In this document: positions 49,844 to 58,213 of the stretch, one piece after another
Position numbering within the stretch: the first letter of the stretch is position 1
How the letters are laid out: every line of letters begins with the position of its first letter
Assembly (NCBI GenBank): GCA_024399065.1
Contig: JAKSIB010000012.1
Location: 35,171 to 99,170 of the forward strand
DNA from: Fibrobacter sp.
Lineage (GTDB): Bacteria > Fibrobacterota > Fibrobacteria > Fibrobacterales > Fibrobacteraceae
Direction: 5' to 3'
DNA: 64,000 nt
The notes under the pieces: generated by a model
What the model saw: the letters and a program-made list of their open reading frames with translations, nothing else
Database searches by the model: none
Told to the model about the DNA's origin: nothing
Translations under genes and position numbers: made by a program

Positions 49844-50914
49844 TTAGAAAAGGTTTTCTAAGCAGTTGTAGAAGGCGTTTCGATTGTTGATGTAATTTGA
49901 ATTTTCGCCAAGCTTAAAACTGCAAGTTTTGTCATTGCTGGTTACGGCGAAGGACAGTTTTTCTTCTACGAAGGGATCGGGGTAGGAAGAGTACTTGTGA
50001 CCCAGGGGGTAGACGTTTGCTTCTTCCACGACGATTGTTACGGTCTTACCGGAAACGACGAAGGTTTCACTGGTGTTGGTCTTTTCTGCAACCTCGATGC
50101 CGTATCTCTCGATGGAACTGTCGATGTTATATGGACTCTTTTGCAATAGTTCAGTGGGAGCGGGGGTTCGGAAATTGCTTTTGGGTTCGTTAATGGATTT
50201 GTAGGCGAATTTGTAGAATGCATACATGAAGGTCGAATTCATCAAGTCGTCGGAATTTGCCATATCAACGGGATCGGATTCCTTGATGCTCAGGTTGTAA
50301 ACGCCTTCGCTTATGGACTTGATGGTGTAGGTGGCTCCCCTCATGTTGTTGACGGTAATTGTTTCTTCGGTGCCGTAGGAAGAAGAAAGGTATGTGGGGA
50401 GCATTGTCCATTCGCCTTCCAACTTGTCGGATTTTCCGCCTACAAATTGGATGCCGTCTGCGGTTCCATAGCAGTCAGGGCCGCAATCCATGGCCGGTCG
50501 CATATCGCGCCAGCGGATAACCAAGGTGTCGCCCTTAAAGCTAAAATCTGCGGTGCGGTCGGTAGCGGTGTATTTGAAGGAAGTCTTGTTCTCCAGAATT
50601 CTCAAGTTCACGTTAGGGTCGTCGGGCAATTCTTCCGTATAGGAATTGGTATCTGCCGAAACCGTGTCTGTGGTGACAGGGTTGACGGGGATGCTGTCGC
50701 AGGGAGTTTCGATTTCGCTGGAGTCTTGGGAAAGGTTTTCGTCTTGCTCCTTCGAAATATCGTTTGCAGGATCATCGTTTGCGGGAACATCTTTTGCCGG
50801 TTCGTCATTTACAGGAACGTCGTTTGCGGACACGTTCTCGGAACAGCCCGCAAACAAAAAAGCGGAACATGCGATGGCGGAAACGCTCAAGATGATTTTA
50901 GATGCTTTGTTCAT
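49844..50914 (-). CDS. Lipoprotein with Asn-Asp-Pro-rich linker
   Basis: A 356-aa lipoprotein starting at ATG 50914 (AGAGG upstream; lipobox FAGC near residue 23). The longer frame to 51133 has no signal peptide at its start. The linker contains repeats of V/A-P-x-N-D (NDVPVNDEPAKDVPANDD). The C-terminal ~250 residues are beta-rich and unrecognised, with a CGPDCYG motif. It is the first gene of an operon with TIGR02147 and another lipoprotein. Confidence 0.75.
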   Translation of the reverse strand: MNKASKIILSVSAIACSAFLFAGCSENVSANDVPVNDEPAKDVPANDDPANDISKEQDENLSQDSSEIETPCDSIPVNPVTTDTVSADTNSYTEELPDDPNVNLRILENKTSFKYTATDRTADFSFKGDTLVIRWRDMRPAMDCGPDCYGTADGIQFVGGKSDKLEGEWTMLPTYLSSSYGTEETITVNNMRGATYTIKSISEGVYNLSIKESDPVDMANSDDLMNSTFMYAFYKFAYKSINEPKSNFRTPAPTELLQKSPYNIDSSIERYGIEVAEKTNTSETFVVSGKTVTIVVEEANVYPLGHKYSSYPDPFVEEKLSFAVTSNDKTCSFKLGENSNYINNRNAFYNCLENLF

Positions 50915-51069
50915 AACCAACCTCTTATAATTTAAAATTCTTTTCTTATAAGATAGGTTGTTTGATGATACAAAAGTGATGAAAAAAGATATGATTTTGA
51001 AGATTTTTAACAAAAATGTGTTAAAATTTTCTATGAATGAAACAAAATCTGTGTAAATGATACAAACCG

Positions 51070-52245
51070 CTAATGCTGGGAGATACCTTCCTTCCAGGCA
51101 TTTAGGGCATCTTCGGAAGTATCGATGCCCCAATCCGCTTCGTGACTCTTGCTTTGGCTAAAGATTACCAGACCCTTGATTTTCGGGAATTCCGTGGGCA
51201 ATACCTCGAACATGTTCTTGAACCATTCCGCCTTGCTGCCGCCGTGTTCGGTGCAGGAAAATTCTGCGATGAACATGGGCTTGTTGAAACCTTCGATGGC
51301 TCTGTATGCAGCCTTGAACACTTGGGAGAAGCTTTGCCAGCTAGACCAGCTTTGTGCGGTGCCCCAGTTGTAGCCGTCGATGGAAGTGTAGTCTACGTAG
51401 TCGTTGCCAGGGTAGGAACCCTTCAATGTGGACTTTGCACCGCTGTTGCTAGCGTTGGTCGTCCAGACCCACTTTACGTTGGTGACGTTCTTGGCACGGA
51501 AGCGTTCAACAATATAGCGGAAGGCTGCGGCCACCTTGTCTTCGGCATTTTTGACGGGGTCCTTGCCGGTGCTCCAGGTGTACCAATCGCCGTTGGATTC
51601 GTGGAGCGGTCGCAGCCAGATTTCGTCTTGGAAATTCTTGACGCCGTCGGCGAAATCGTCAAGGTAATCATCGGTGATGCCGTCGAGAATGTCCTGTGCT
51701 GTGTAGGGCTGGGGCATCCAGGTGATCATCATGATGGAGCCACGGCTCCTTGCCATTTCGGCGTAGGGTTGGGTCCATGCCCAGTCATTGTACTGCCACA
51801 GGACAAAATGATGGATGATATCCAGGTGGCGGCCTTGTAATTTTTCAAAGGCCTCTACGTTGGCGACCGTAGGCTGGGGAACTTCTTCAGGACCGCCAAC
51901 CCATGCGCCAAAGAACATGGAATCGAATGTCTCGGAATTCTGAGACATTGGATTTTGCTGTTCCGAGGATGAACTAACTGAATTGATCAGCTGCGACGAA
52001 GAACTTGCAGGGTTGATTAATTGCGAAGATGAGCTTGTGAGGTCCTGTGCCATGGAGCTAAGGGGTGTTTCTGTTGTGGAACTGCTAAGGCCTGCAATGG
52101 CTGAACTGCCAGGCAATTCGAAAGAAGAACTGGATTCTCCTGGAATAGGGCTGTCGCTGGGAGCAGAAGGCTTGTCTGAACCGCAACCGATGACAAGGCC
52201 GCAAACACAGGCTGCGACCAGAGATTTAAAAAAAGAATGTTTCAC
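51070..52245 (-). CDS. GH26 glycoside hydrolase lipoprotein (probable beta-mannanase), Ser-linker form
   Basis: A 391-aa lipoprotein (lipobox VIGC near residue 21). A Ser-rich linker (repeats of SSSSQLINP type) spans residues ~35-105. The GH26 domain covers ~110-388: acid/base Glu about residue 216 in RPLHESNGDWYTW and nucleophile Glu about 328 in FIAEFSCTEHGG, with HHFVLWQYNDW and SIDGYNWGT lining the cleft. GH26 enzymes are mostly endo-beta-1,4-mannanases; other beta-glycan specificities exist. It is anchored outside the cytoplasm, next to a close paralogue. Confidence 0.9.
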   Translation of the reverse strand: MKHSFFKSLVAACVCGLVIGCGSDKPSAPSDSPIPGESSSSFELPGSSAIAGLSSSTTETPLSSMAQDLTSSSSQLINPASSSSQLINSVSSSSEQQNPMSQNSETFDSMFFGAWVGGPEEVPQPTVANVEAFEKLQGRHLDIIHHFVLWQYNDWAWTQPYAEMARSRGSIMMITWMPQPYTAQDILDGITDDYLDDFADGVKNFQDEIWLRPLHESNGDWYTWSTGKDPVKNAEDKVAAAFRYIVERFRAKNVTNVKWVWTTNASNSGAKSTLKGSYPGNDYVDYTSIDGYNWGTAQSWSSWQSFSQVFKAAYRAIEGFNKPMFIAEFSCTEHGGSKAEWFKNMFEVLPTEFPKIKGLVIFSQSKSHEADWGIDTSEDALNAWKEGISQH

Positions 52246-52341
52246 TTGTTATCCTCCAATTCCCCAAAAATAAGGAATTCTCGGCAAGAAAACACTCTTT
52301 TTAACGACTCTTGAAAGAAAAATTGTTATAACTGTTTTGGG

Positions 52342-53310
52342 CTATTTCGCGCTAGCGGCGGGGAAGGCGGCGATGCCGTCCTTCCAGGCCTTTAAGGCTT
52401 CTTCGGAAGTGTCAACGCCCCAGTCGGCTTCGTAGCTCTTGCTTTGGCTAAAGATGACGAGACCCTTGATGCGGGGGAATTCCGTGGGCAGAACTTCGAA
52501 CATGTTCTTGAACCATTCTGCCTTGCTGCCGCCGTGTTCGGTGCAGGAGAATTCTGCCAGGAACATGGGCTTGTCGTAAGCGGAAAGAGCGTCGTAGGCG
52601 GGCTTAAAAACTTCGGAGAAGGATTGCCAATGGGACCAGCTCTGTGCGGTTCCCCAGTTGTAGCCATCGATGGATGTGTAATCTACATAGTCGTCGCCAG
52701 GATAGGAGCCGGTGAGAGAGGCGCCCGCGCTGCTGCCTGCGTTGGTTGTCCAGATCCATTTCGCGTTAGTGGCGCCTTGTGCGCGGAAACGTTCCACGAT
52801 GTGGCGGAATGCTGCGGCCACCTTTTCTTCGGCGTTGTTTGCGGGATCCTTGCCGGTTCCCCAGGTGTACCAGTCTCCATTGGATTCGTGGAGGGGACGC
52901 AACCAGATTTCTGCACCGAATTCCTTGACGCCCTTGGCGAAGTTATCTAGGTAGGCGTCGGTCTTGCCGTCCAGAATGTCCTGGGCGGTGTAGGGCTGTG
53001 GCATCCAGGTGATCATCATGATGGAGCCGCGGCTCCTTGCCATTTCGGCGTAGGGCTTGGTCCAGGCCCAGTCATTGTACTGCCAGAGAACAAAATGGTT
53101 GATAACATCCAGATGGTGGCCTTGTAATTTTTCGAAAGCCTCCACGTTGGCTTCTGTTGGCTGGGGAATTTCTTCGGGGCCGCCCACCCAGGCACCGATG
53201 AACAAATTGTCGAAGTTTTCGGAAGAAGGGGCTGGCTTGGTGGAGCTGCAACCAGCGGCGAGTAGGCATGCAGCCGCTGTAACCAAAGTCTTAAGAAAAT
53301 TATGCTTCAT
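52342..53310 (-). CDS. GH26 glycoside hydrolase lipoprotein (probable beta-mannanase), short form
   Basis: A 322-aa lipoprotein (lipobox AAGC near residue 21) with the same GH26 domain as its downstream neighbour but almost no linker. Catalytic Glu residues are about 142 (RPLHESNGDWYTW) and 253 (FLAEFSCTEHGG). The two proteins are nearly identical over long stretches and lie 96 nt apart in the same direction, so they arose by tandem duplication. The linker difference suggests different reach from the membrane. Confidence 0.9.
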   Translation of the reverse strand: MKHNFLKTLVTAAACLLAAGCSSTKPAPSSENFDNLFIGAWVGGPEEIPQPTEANVEAFEKLQGHHLDVINHFVLWQYNDWAWTKPYAEMARSRGSIMMITWMPQPYTAQDILDGKTDAYLDNFAKGVKEFGAEIWLRPLHESNGDWYTWGTGKDPANNAEEKVAAAFRHIVERFRAQGATNAKWIWTTNAGSSAGASLTGSYPGDDYVDYTSIDGYNWGTAQSWSHWQSFSEVFKPAYDALSAYDKPMFLAEFSCTEHGGSKAEWFKNMFEVLPTEFPRIKGLVIFSQSKSYEADWGVDTSEEALKAWKDGIAAFPAASAK

Positions 53311-53413
53311 AATAAAATCCTTTAGTATGCAAAATAAGGAAATTAGAAAATAATGGAAATTTTAAATTGAATGTGAATAATAAAATTGTCTTAACTGTTT
53401 AAGAAAAAATCGT

Positions 53414-53452
53414 CAAAAAAAGAGACTGCCAAAACGATAATTGGCAGTCTCC
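53414..53452 (-). terminator. Terminator of the QueD-like gene
   Basis: On the minus strand GAGACTGCCAA-N8-TTGGCAGTCTC is followed by TTTTTTT. Confidence 0.88.
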
Positions 53453-53489
53453 GTGAACATTGTTTTGCACCGAGTGGGCGAATTGCAAA

Positions 53490-54059
53490 TTACGCTTTTT
53501 CCTTGTAGCCGCACTTGGGGCAAACGCCGTTTTCGTCCAGGGCGATTCCGCAGAGAGGGCAGCGCTTGACCGTGCCTGCAACAGGGAATTCCTGGGAGGC
53601 GGCGTTCACTCCGCTGGTGAAAGTAATCTTTGCGATGTTCAGCTTCATTTTCAGAAGGTCGTAGACAATCTTGATCATGCCTTCCACCGTCATGGTCTCC
53701 TTCGTCACCACTAGGCGACAATCCGGGTAAGCCGTGGCCAGTGCCGTCTTGAACGCAGGCCCCTTCATCTTGTTTTGCGGGTGGCCGTTCCTGATGCCCT
53801 GCTTTTCATAGACATCGAGAATCGCGGGGAGCAGCGGGTCGTCTTCACGCAGAATGAGTGCGTGGTCGAAATTCCGCAGAATGTCCCAGGCCGTCTTCTG
53901 GATTTCGTTGCAGGGGAACACCATGTTCACCCCCGCGTTGATGGAATCCTCCACCTCGATGGTGAGTATTCCCGTGTGGCCGTGAAGGTACTGGGCCTCT
54001 CCCTTGAAACCGTAGAAACGGTGGGCGTACTGCAGGCTGAACGTTGTGTAGCTTCTCAT
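53490..54059 (-). CDS. 6-pyruvoyl tetrahydropterin synthase/QueD family protein with C-terminal zinc ribbon
   Basis: A 189-aa protein starting at ATG 54059 (AAGGAG 7 nt upstream). The QueD/PTPS zinc site is present: His in QYAHRFYGF and the pair in YLHGHTG, with FDHALIL later. After the fold, residues ~165-186 form a zinc ribbon (CPLCGIALDENGVCPKCG, two C-x-x-C pairs), not usual in QueD. QueD makes 6-carboxytetrahydropterin for queuosine; no other queuosine gene is near. Specificity is uncertain because the canonical catalytic Cys region is not clear. Confidence 0.75.
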   Translation of the reverse strand: MRSYTTFSLQYAHRFYGFKGEAQYLHGHTGILTIEVEDSINAGVNMVFPCNEIQKTAWDILRNFDHALILREDDPLLPAILDVYEKQGIRNGHPQNKMKGPAFKTALATAYPDCRLVVTKETMTVEGMIKIVYDLLKMKLNIAKITFTSGVNAASQEFPVAGTVKRCPLCGIALDENGVCPKCGYKEKA

Positions 54060-54109
54060 GATTTCTCCTTGTCCGCATAGCGAACGTTGATGGTTATACC
54101 TGCAGTATA

Positions 54110-54352
54110 TCAAACGGGGAGAGGGGAGGACAAGGGGAAAATTTTGCAGTTTGGGTGTGGAGATCGCTCTGTTTCAGGGATGGTCAAATCAAAGTTATTA
54201 ACGGACTTTCCAAGGCTTTGATATAAACCTGTTTCCATTTGATGGACTAAAACGGTACGGCTCCAGTAGAATTCCAGCATGCCGCTATTTACGCGAATGG
54301 CTGTCTGAATTTGAGTATTGCGGAATCTTTGGACTTCTTGAAGGGTGCTCAA
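54110..54352 (-). pseudogene. Fragment of a DUF1016 (YhcG-like) nuclease gene
   Basis: The 80-codon frame begins with VQRFRNTQIQTAIRVNSGMLEFYWS, which is almost the same as part of the larger remnant at 57.2-57.8 kb. It then jumps directly to RTVLVHQMETGLYQSLGKSVNNFDLT, which in intact DUF1016 proteins lies about 70 residues further on, and then loses similarity. This is a remnant with internal deletion, located next to the first surface-protein module. Confidence 0.65.
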
Positions 54353-54386
54353 TCTTTACAAAAATCTTACGGGCAACTATATTTGT
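54331..54386 (+). promoter_or_regulatory. Shared promoter block of surface module 1
   Basis: A 56-nt block nearly identical to 58758-58813. It contains TTTACA (54355-54360), a 17-nt spacer and TATATTTG (54378-54385), an excellent promoter that also fits TAnnTTTG. The leader to the ATG is about 65 nt. Confidence 0.75.
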
Positions 54387-54454
54387 TTTGAATCAATAAT
54401 GCTTGTAGAGGGCCGGATTCCGCGCCCTTTTTGATTTTGAGGAGAAAATAAATC

Positions 54455-56869
54455 ATGATGCGAAATAGCATTAACTCTTGTTTGACCACGCTGGTCATAA
54501 CTTTGGCGTGTGTGGTGTCTGCAAGTGCAAGTGAAAAACAGTTTTATCTGGTTAATGGTTCTCAAGAGTTTAGTGAGTCCGCTATAGTTGCGGAAGGTAA
54601 CAATACTTTAAGGCTTAATGTTGATGAATCCAATGACTTCTATATCTATGACGAAACCACTGATAGTTGGGGAAACTTTGGATCTGATTTGAAAGTGCCT
54701 TACTCAGGAGAGGGATCGTTTGGGGCTGATAAAATTGGATTTGAAGTAAAAACGGCGGGCTACTATGACATTTATCTTGAAGATCGAGGCTCTGGAGCCT
54801 GGTATGTTTCCTTTACAGAAACTAAGGCGGAAATTGAAAGTGTTGCCGACCTAATTTATACAGGAAAAGCAATTACACCAAAGCCAGCTGTGATTCTTGG
54901 AACGCTTGATATTTCGGAAGGTACTGACTACGAGTATTCATATACCAACAATGTAAATGTTGGCTCTTCTGCAACTGTAACGGTTACATTCAAGGGCGAT
55001 TATGCGGAGTTCGGTTCTGTTTCAAAATCCTTTAATATCACGATGGCTACGCCTACAGTTGAACCTCCGACTTCTGCTAATCCGAAGTACGCTGGTACAT
55101 GTGTCGTGCTTGTTACCGCCGGAACTACAGACTTTGGAACGATGCTTTACAGTTTGGATGGTGACGATTACTCGGAAAATATTCCTTGTGCGGATAAAGG
55201 CGGCGATTATACGGTTTACTACGAGGTTGAAGAAAGTGGCAACTGGTTTGCTGCCGCAGGGAGTGTTGAAATTCAGGTGCCGGTTCGTGTTGATGTGACC
55301 GTGGTTGGCGACGGTTCTGTAAGTGGCTACGATCCCGACGAATTCTACCCTGTTGGTACAGTACTTACCCTTACCGCGGAGCCTGCAGACGGATACAAGT
55401 TCCTTAGCTGGAACAGTGATGTCGATGTTCCTGCAACATTTGAATACACGGTTGATGCTGAACAGAATAGCCTAGAAGCAACTTTCAGCAATCACTATAT
55501 TGCCTACACAACCAGCGACGGTGATACTGCTTTGCCTGTGCTTTCATCTATGTATGATATTAAGAAAAATATGTGCGAGGACGGTCTGTGTGTCATGTTT
55601 TTGGGCGATGGTGTTACAGAACTAGACGATGGCGCATTTAATAATAATAAACGCTTGACTAGTATTGAAATCTCGAGCAGTATTGAAACTATTGGGCATT
55701 TCGCTTTTGCAGAAACTCCTTTGATTCGTGTGGATATGAAGTCAAAAGAGCCCCCTCAATTGGGGGAATGGCTGACTTTCCTCAACGTTCCTGATGAATT
55801 TTTGATTCACGTGCCTCATGGTTCAGCCGATGCCTACAGGTCTGCCGATGGCTGGAAGGATTACAAGGACCACATTGTTGATCACGACGCATCTATGCTG
55901 GTCTGGACCGATGATGCTGTAGTACCCACATGCTCTGAAACAGGTTGGGAAGCAGGCTATGTCTGCAATGAGTGCCACAAGCGCTTTGCCGATGTGGATG
56001 GCCATGTTGAAATGTCCCCGGTGGCCGCCCTTGGAACAACATACGGTGCAGTTTGTGCTTACAATGACGATAGCAAGGCAATTATCGACGGAAACTCCGA
56101 AACCTCCGTACTGCTCCCTTGGAATATCGATGTGGACGCAATTGAGCTGAATAGGACCTTTGCCGCTGGCACAATCTCCACCATTACGCTGCCTTTTAGC
56201 ATGTATGTGGAAAATGTGGAGGGCGCTGTATTCTACAGATTTAAGTATGTTTCTTCGGATGACTGGACTGTTCACGTAGGTTCCGTTCGTGACGAACTGG
56301 TCGCAAACACCCCGTACCTAGTGAAAACTACTGGCGAGACCATCTCCTTTAAGACTGGGGCTACCTTGGAACGTACATTGGATGCCTCTCCCACGGACCT
56401 GGGCCAGGATGAAGGTGATGGCTGGGAACTTCGCGGAACCTATGGAAAAATGGTCTGGAAGGAAGGTCATCCGGATCTTGGGTATGTTTATGGTTTTGCC
56501 GCCGAGAATGTTGTCGATGTCCATATTGGCGAATTTGTGAAAGCTACCGCTGGTGCAAACCTGTCGCCTATGCGAGCCTACCTCTATTACAATCCTGTCG
56601 CAACTCCGGCACCTTCTCCGGAACCGTCCTTCCGTGGTATGGCTCCCATGGCTCGTTCGACTTCCAGTATCGAGACCCCGAATTACTTGGATGTGGTCGT
56701 GGATGACGATGAGGGCGGAACTCTGTATATTGGTAAGCTCAATACCCGCACCGGCGAGTTCAACGCCGCGGGAGAACGCTGGTTCGACATGAAGGGCCGT
56801 AAACTCAACGGCAAGCCCAGCGCTAAGGGTTCCTACTTCAATAACAGGAGCAAGGTTATCGTAAAATGA
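54455..56869 (+). CDS. Large secreted surface protein 1 with T9SS-like C-terminal tail
   Basis: An 804-aa exported protein (signal peptide to about residue 26). In order: a beta domain (~27-125), an Ig-like block nearly identical to one in the 1453-aa paralogue (~128-275), an InlB-like repeat (DVTVVGDGSVSGYDPDEF, ~277-350), a BspA-type leucine-rich segment (~370-460), a C-x-x-C ribbon-like unit (VCNECHKRFAD) and a C-terminal region. The tail (RWFDMKGRKL, then KGSYFNNRSKVIVK) resembles T9SS sorting signals. GAGGAG precedes ATG 54455. Its stop overlaps a small ORF by 4 nt. Probably an adhesin or surface binding protein. Confidence 0.8.
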   Translation: MMRNSINSCLTTLVITLACVVSASASEKQFYLVNGSQEFSESAIVAEGNNTLRLNVDESNDFYIYDETTDSWGNFGSDLKVPYSGEGSFGADKIGFEVKTAGYYDIYLEDRGSGAWYVSFTETKAEIESVADLIYTGKAITPKPAVILGTLDISEGTDYEYSYTNNVNVGSSATVTVTFKGDYAEFGSVSKSFNITMATPTVEPPTSANPKYAGTCVVLVTAGTTDFGTMLYSLDGDDYSENIPCADKGGDYTVYYEVEESGNWFAAAGSVEIQVPVRVDVTVVGDGSVSGYDPDEFYPVGTVLTLTAEPADGYKFLSWNSDVDVPATFEYTVDAEQNSLEATFSNHYIAYTTSDGDTALPVLSSMYDIKKNMCEDGLCVMFLGDGVTELDDGAFNNNKRLTSIEISSSIETIGHFAFAETPLIRVDMKSKEPPQLGEWLTFLNVPDEFLIHVPHGSADAYRSADGWKDYKDHIVDHDASMLVWTDDAVVPTCSETGWEAGYVCNECHKRFADVDGHVEMSPVAALGTTYGAVCAYNDDSKAIIDGNSETSVLLPWNIDVDAIELNRTFAAGTISTITLPFSMYVENVEGAVFYRFKYVSSDDWTVHVGSVRDELVANTPYLVKTTGETISFKTGATLERTLDASPTDLGQDEGDGWELRGTYGKMVWKEGHPDLGYVYGFAAENVVDVHIGEFVKATAGANLSPMRAYLYYNPVATPAPSPEPSFRGMAPMARSTSSIETPNYLDVVVDDDEGGTLYIGKLNTRTGEFNAAGERWFDMKGRKLNGKPSAKGSYFNNRSKVIVK
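54917..55152 (+). repeat. Near-identical 236-bp block, copy 1
   Basis: Matches 61962-62197 without gaps with about ten mismatches by eye, far closer than the surrounding sequence of the two surface-protein genes. Confidence 0.85.
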
Positions 56870-57003
56870 AAAGGCTGGAACCGAAGAAACTGTATTGCAA
56901 ACCCCAGGTAAAAGTAATCAAGCTGAAACACCGTGCGAACCTGCTGCAAAACAGCGGTTTTGAAAATGACGGTCCCAAGGGTTATGGCGGCAAATTTCAG
57001 TAA
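56866..57003 (+). CDS. Small peptide 1 of the basic-leader family (45 aa)
   Basis: The ATG overlaps the surface-protein stop (ATGA), so translation is probably coupled. The 45-aa product begins MKRLEPKKLYCKPQ and continues VKVIKLKHRANLLQNSG, then a Gly/Asp-rich tail GFENDGPKGYGGKFQ. The first ~30 residues are shared with three other small ORFs in the window (57015, 63442, 63615) while the tails differ, a leader-plus-variable-tail design. No signal peptide or known domain is seen. Function unknown; a peptide precursor is one possibility. Confidence 0.7.
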   Translation: MKRLEPKKLYCKPQVKVIKLKHRANLLQNSGFENDGPKGYGGKFQ

Positions 57004-57014
57004 TAGGAGTAGAA

Positions 57015-57140
57015 ATGAAAAAGCAAGAACAGAAGAAACAGTACAAAAAGCCCCAGGTGAAGGTGATCAAGCTGAAGCACCGTTCAAACTTGCTGCAGAG
57101 CAGCCTTCCCGACAGAATGGGTGTTGTCGTTGACGATTAG
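57015..57140 (+). CDS. Small peptide 2 of the basic-leader family (41 aa)
   Basis: A 41-aa ORF with TAGGAG 5 nt before the ATG, 11 nt after small peptide 1. The leader (MKKQEQKKQYKKPQ, then VKVIKLKHRSNLLQSS) is nearly identical to that of peptide 1, and the tail LPDRMGVVVDD is unrelated. A hairpin identical in design to the one after peptide 4 follows. The conservation of leader codons against divergent tails, plus the good ribosome-binding site, supports real translation. Confidence 0.7.
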   Translation: MKKQEQKKQYKKPQVKVIKLKHRSNLLQSSLPDRMGVVVDD

Positions 57141-57175
57141 TTTGTTTTTACGATTTCGCCTTGATGTATAAAACG

Positions 57176-57205
57176 AAAGTCCTTCCGAACAAAATCGGAG
57201 GGACT
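57176..57205 (+). terminator. Module hairpin, T run lost
   Basis: AGTCC-TTCCGA pairs with TCGGAGGGACT around ACAAAA, the same hairpin as the terminator at 63801-63835, but it is followed by GGATTGTT instead of T6. It probably is a decayed terminator. Confidence 0.55.
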
Positions 57206-57216
57206 GGATTGTTCCT

Positions 57217-57775
57217 TTACAGTTCATCAATCTGCTTCTGCAAATCCTCCGCTTTTGGGAGCAGTTTATATTCAGCAACTCCAATAGGCGACACCATGTT
57301 TGCCAAGGACCATTCTACCACCGTTTTCTTTTTAGACTTGCAAATCAAAAGGCCAATGGTCGGGTGTTTCCATTTGATGGACTAAAACGGCACGGCTCCA
57401 GTTATTTTCAATGGTCTTATTGATGTAGAACAAAGCTTCGTCAACACCTTGGCACTTGGTGATGATTTCCGTATGGTGTCGCCAAGGAATCATTGCGAAA
57501 CTTTGGGGCATTTCTAAAACTGCACCAACTTGGTGCATTTTTGCAGAATAGAACAGGAACCATCTTTTCATATTCCACAGATTTCTTGTAGAAAAGCCCT
57601 TCGCCTCAGGAAATTCAGCTTTCAAATCAAGGGAAATCTGGTTTACGACGCCTGCGCCCCACTTTTCTTCTGCCTTCTGTTTTACAAGATCCTGGGCAAG
57701 GCTCCAGTAAAATTCCAGCATGCCACTATTTACGCGAATGGCTGTCTGAATTTGAGCATTGCGGAATCTTTGGAC
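57217..57775 (-). pseudogene. Decayed DUF1016 (YhcG/PDDEXK-type) nuclease gene
   Basis: The frame from 57775 reads VQRFRNAQIQTAIRVNSGMLEFYWSLAQDLV...VHQMETP, the DUF1016 N-terminal domain. At about 57360 similarity shifts frame and jumps to HPTIGLLICKSKKKTVVEWSLANM...IGVAEYKLLP, the end of the C-terminal nuclease domain. The middle of the gene, including most of the nuclease core, is missing and the junction is frameshifted. There is no start codon at the expected N-terminus. Non-functional; a mark of gene loss in this accessory stretch. Confidence 0.8.
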
Positions 57776-57895
57776 GGGCCCACAAGATTTTTCAAAAATG
57801 ATTTAGCAACAGTTGGTTTGACTGTGTTGACTCTACAAAAAAACTTGCAGCCGCGGCACTAGCCGACGTTCCCTTTTTTTAGAGTTCGCTCGGCG

Positions 57896-58207
57896 TCATC
57901 CAGCCATAGCCTTTAGAAGTTCTTTTTTGCTGGAGCCCAAAGAGAATAGAGCCCGAATTAACAATTCCAAAGACACGCTGGAATTTGCCTTTTCCATTTT
58001 TGCCAGGCGCGATTGGCTTGTTCCCGACATTCTTGCGACTTCTTCTTGAGACAATCCACTTTTCTTTCGCTTTGCCACAAGAGCCTTGGCGAGCGCAACC
58101 TTCATTTCGATAATCGCCATTTCAGCTTCGTTCAAGTCCAGAAATTCGTCGATGTCGCCAACCTTCCATCCGTTCTTTTCTAGCCTTTCTTTTTTTGCCT
58201 TTTCCAT
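57896..58207 (-). CDS. XRE/HigA-type antitoxin
   Basis: A 103-aa protein with a helix-turn-helix of the XRE type (KRKKSGLSQEEVARMSGTSQSRLAKMEKANSSVSLELL, residues ~47-85), preceded by a helical N-terminus. It lies 6 nt after the RelE-superfamily toxin gene, the toxin-first order typical of HigBA-like pairs. It should neutralise the toxin and repress the shared promoter. Confidence 0.85.
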   Translation of the reverse strand: MEKAKKERLEKNGWKVGDIDEFLDLNEAEMAIIEMKVALAKALVAKRKKSGLSQEEVARMSGTSQSRLAKMEKANSSVSLELLIRALFSLGSSKKELLKAMAG

Positions 58208-58213
58208 GCAGCC

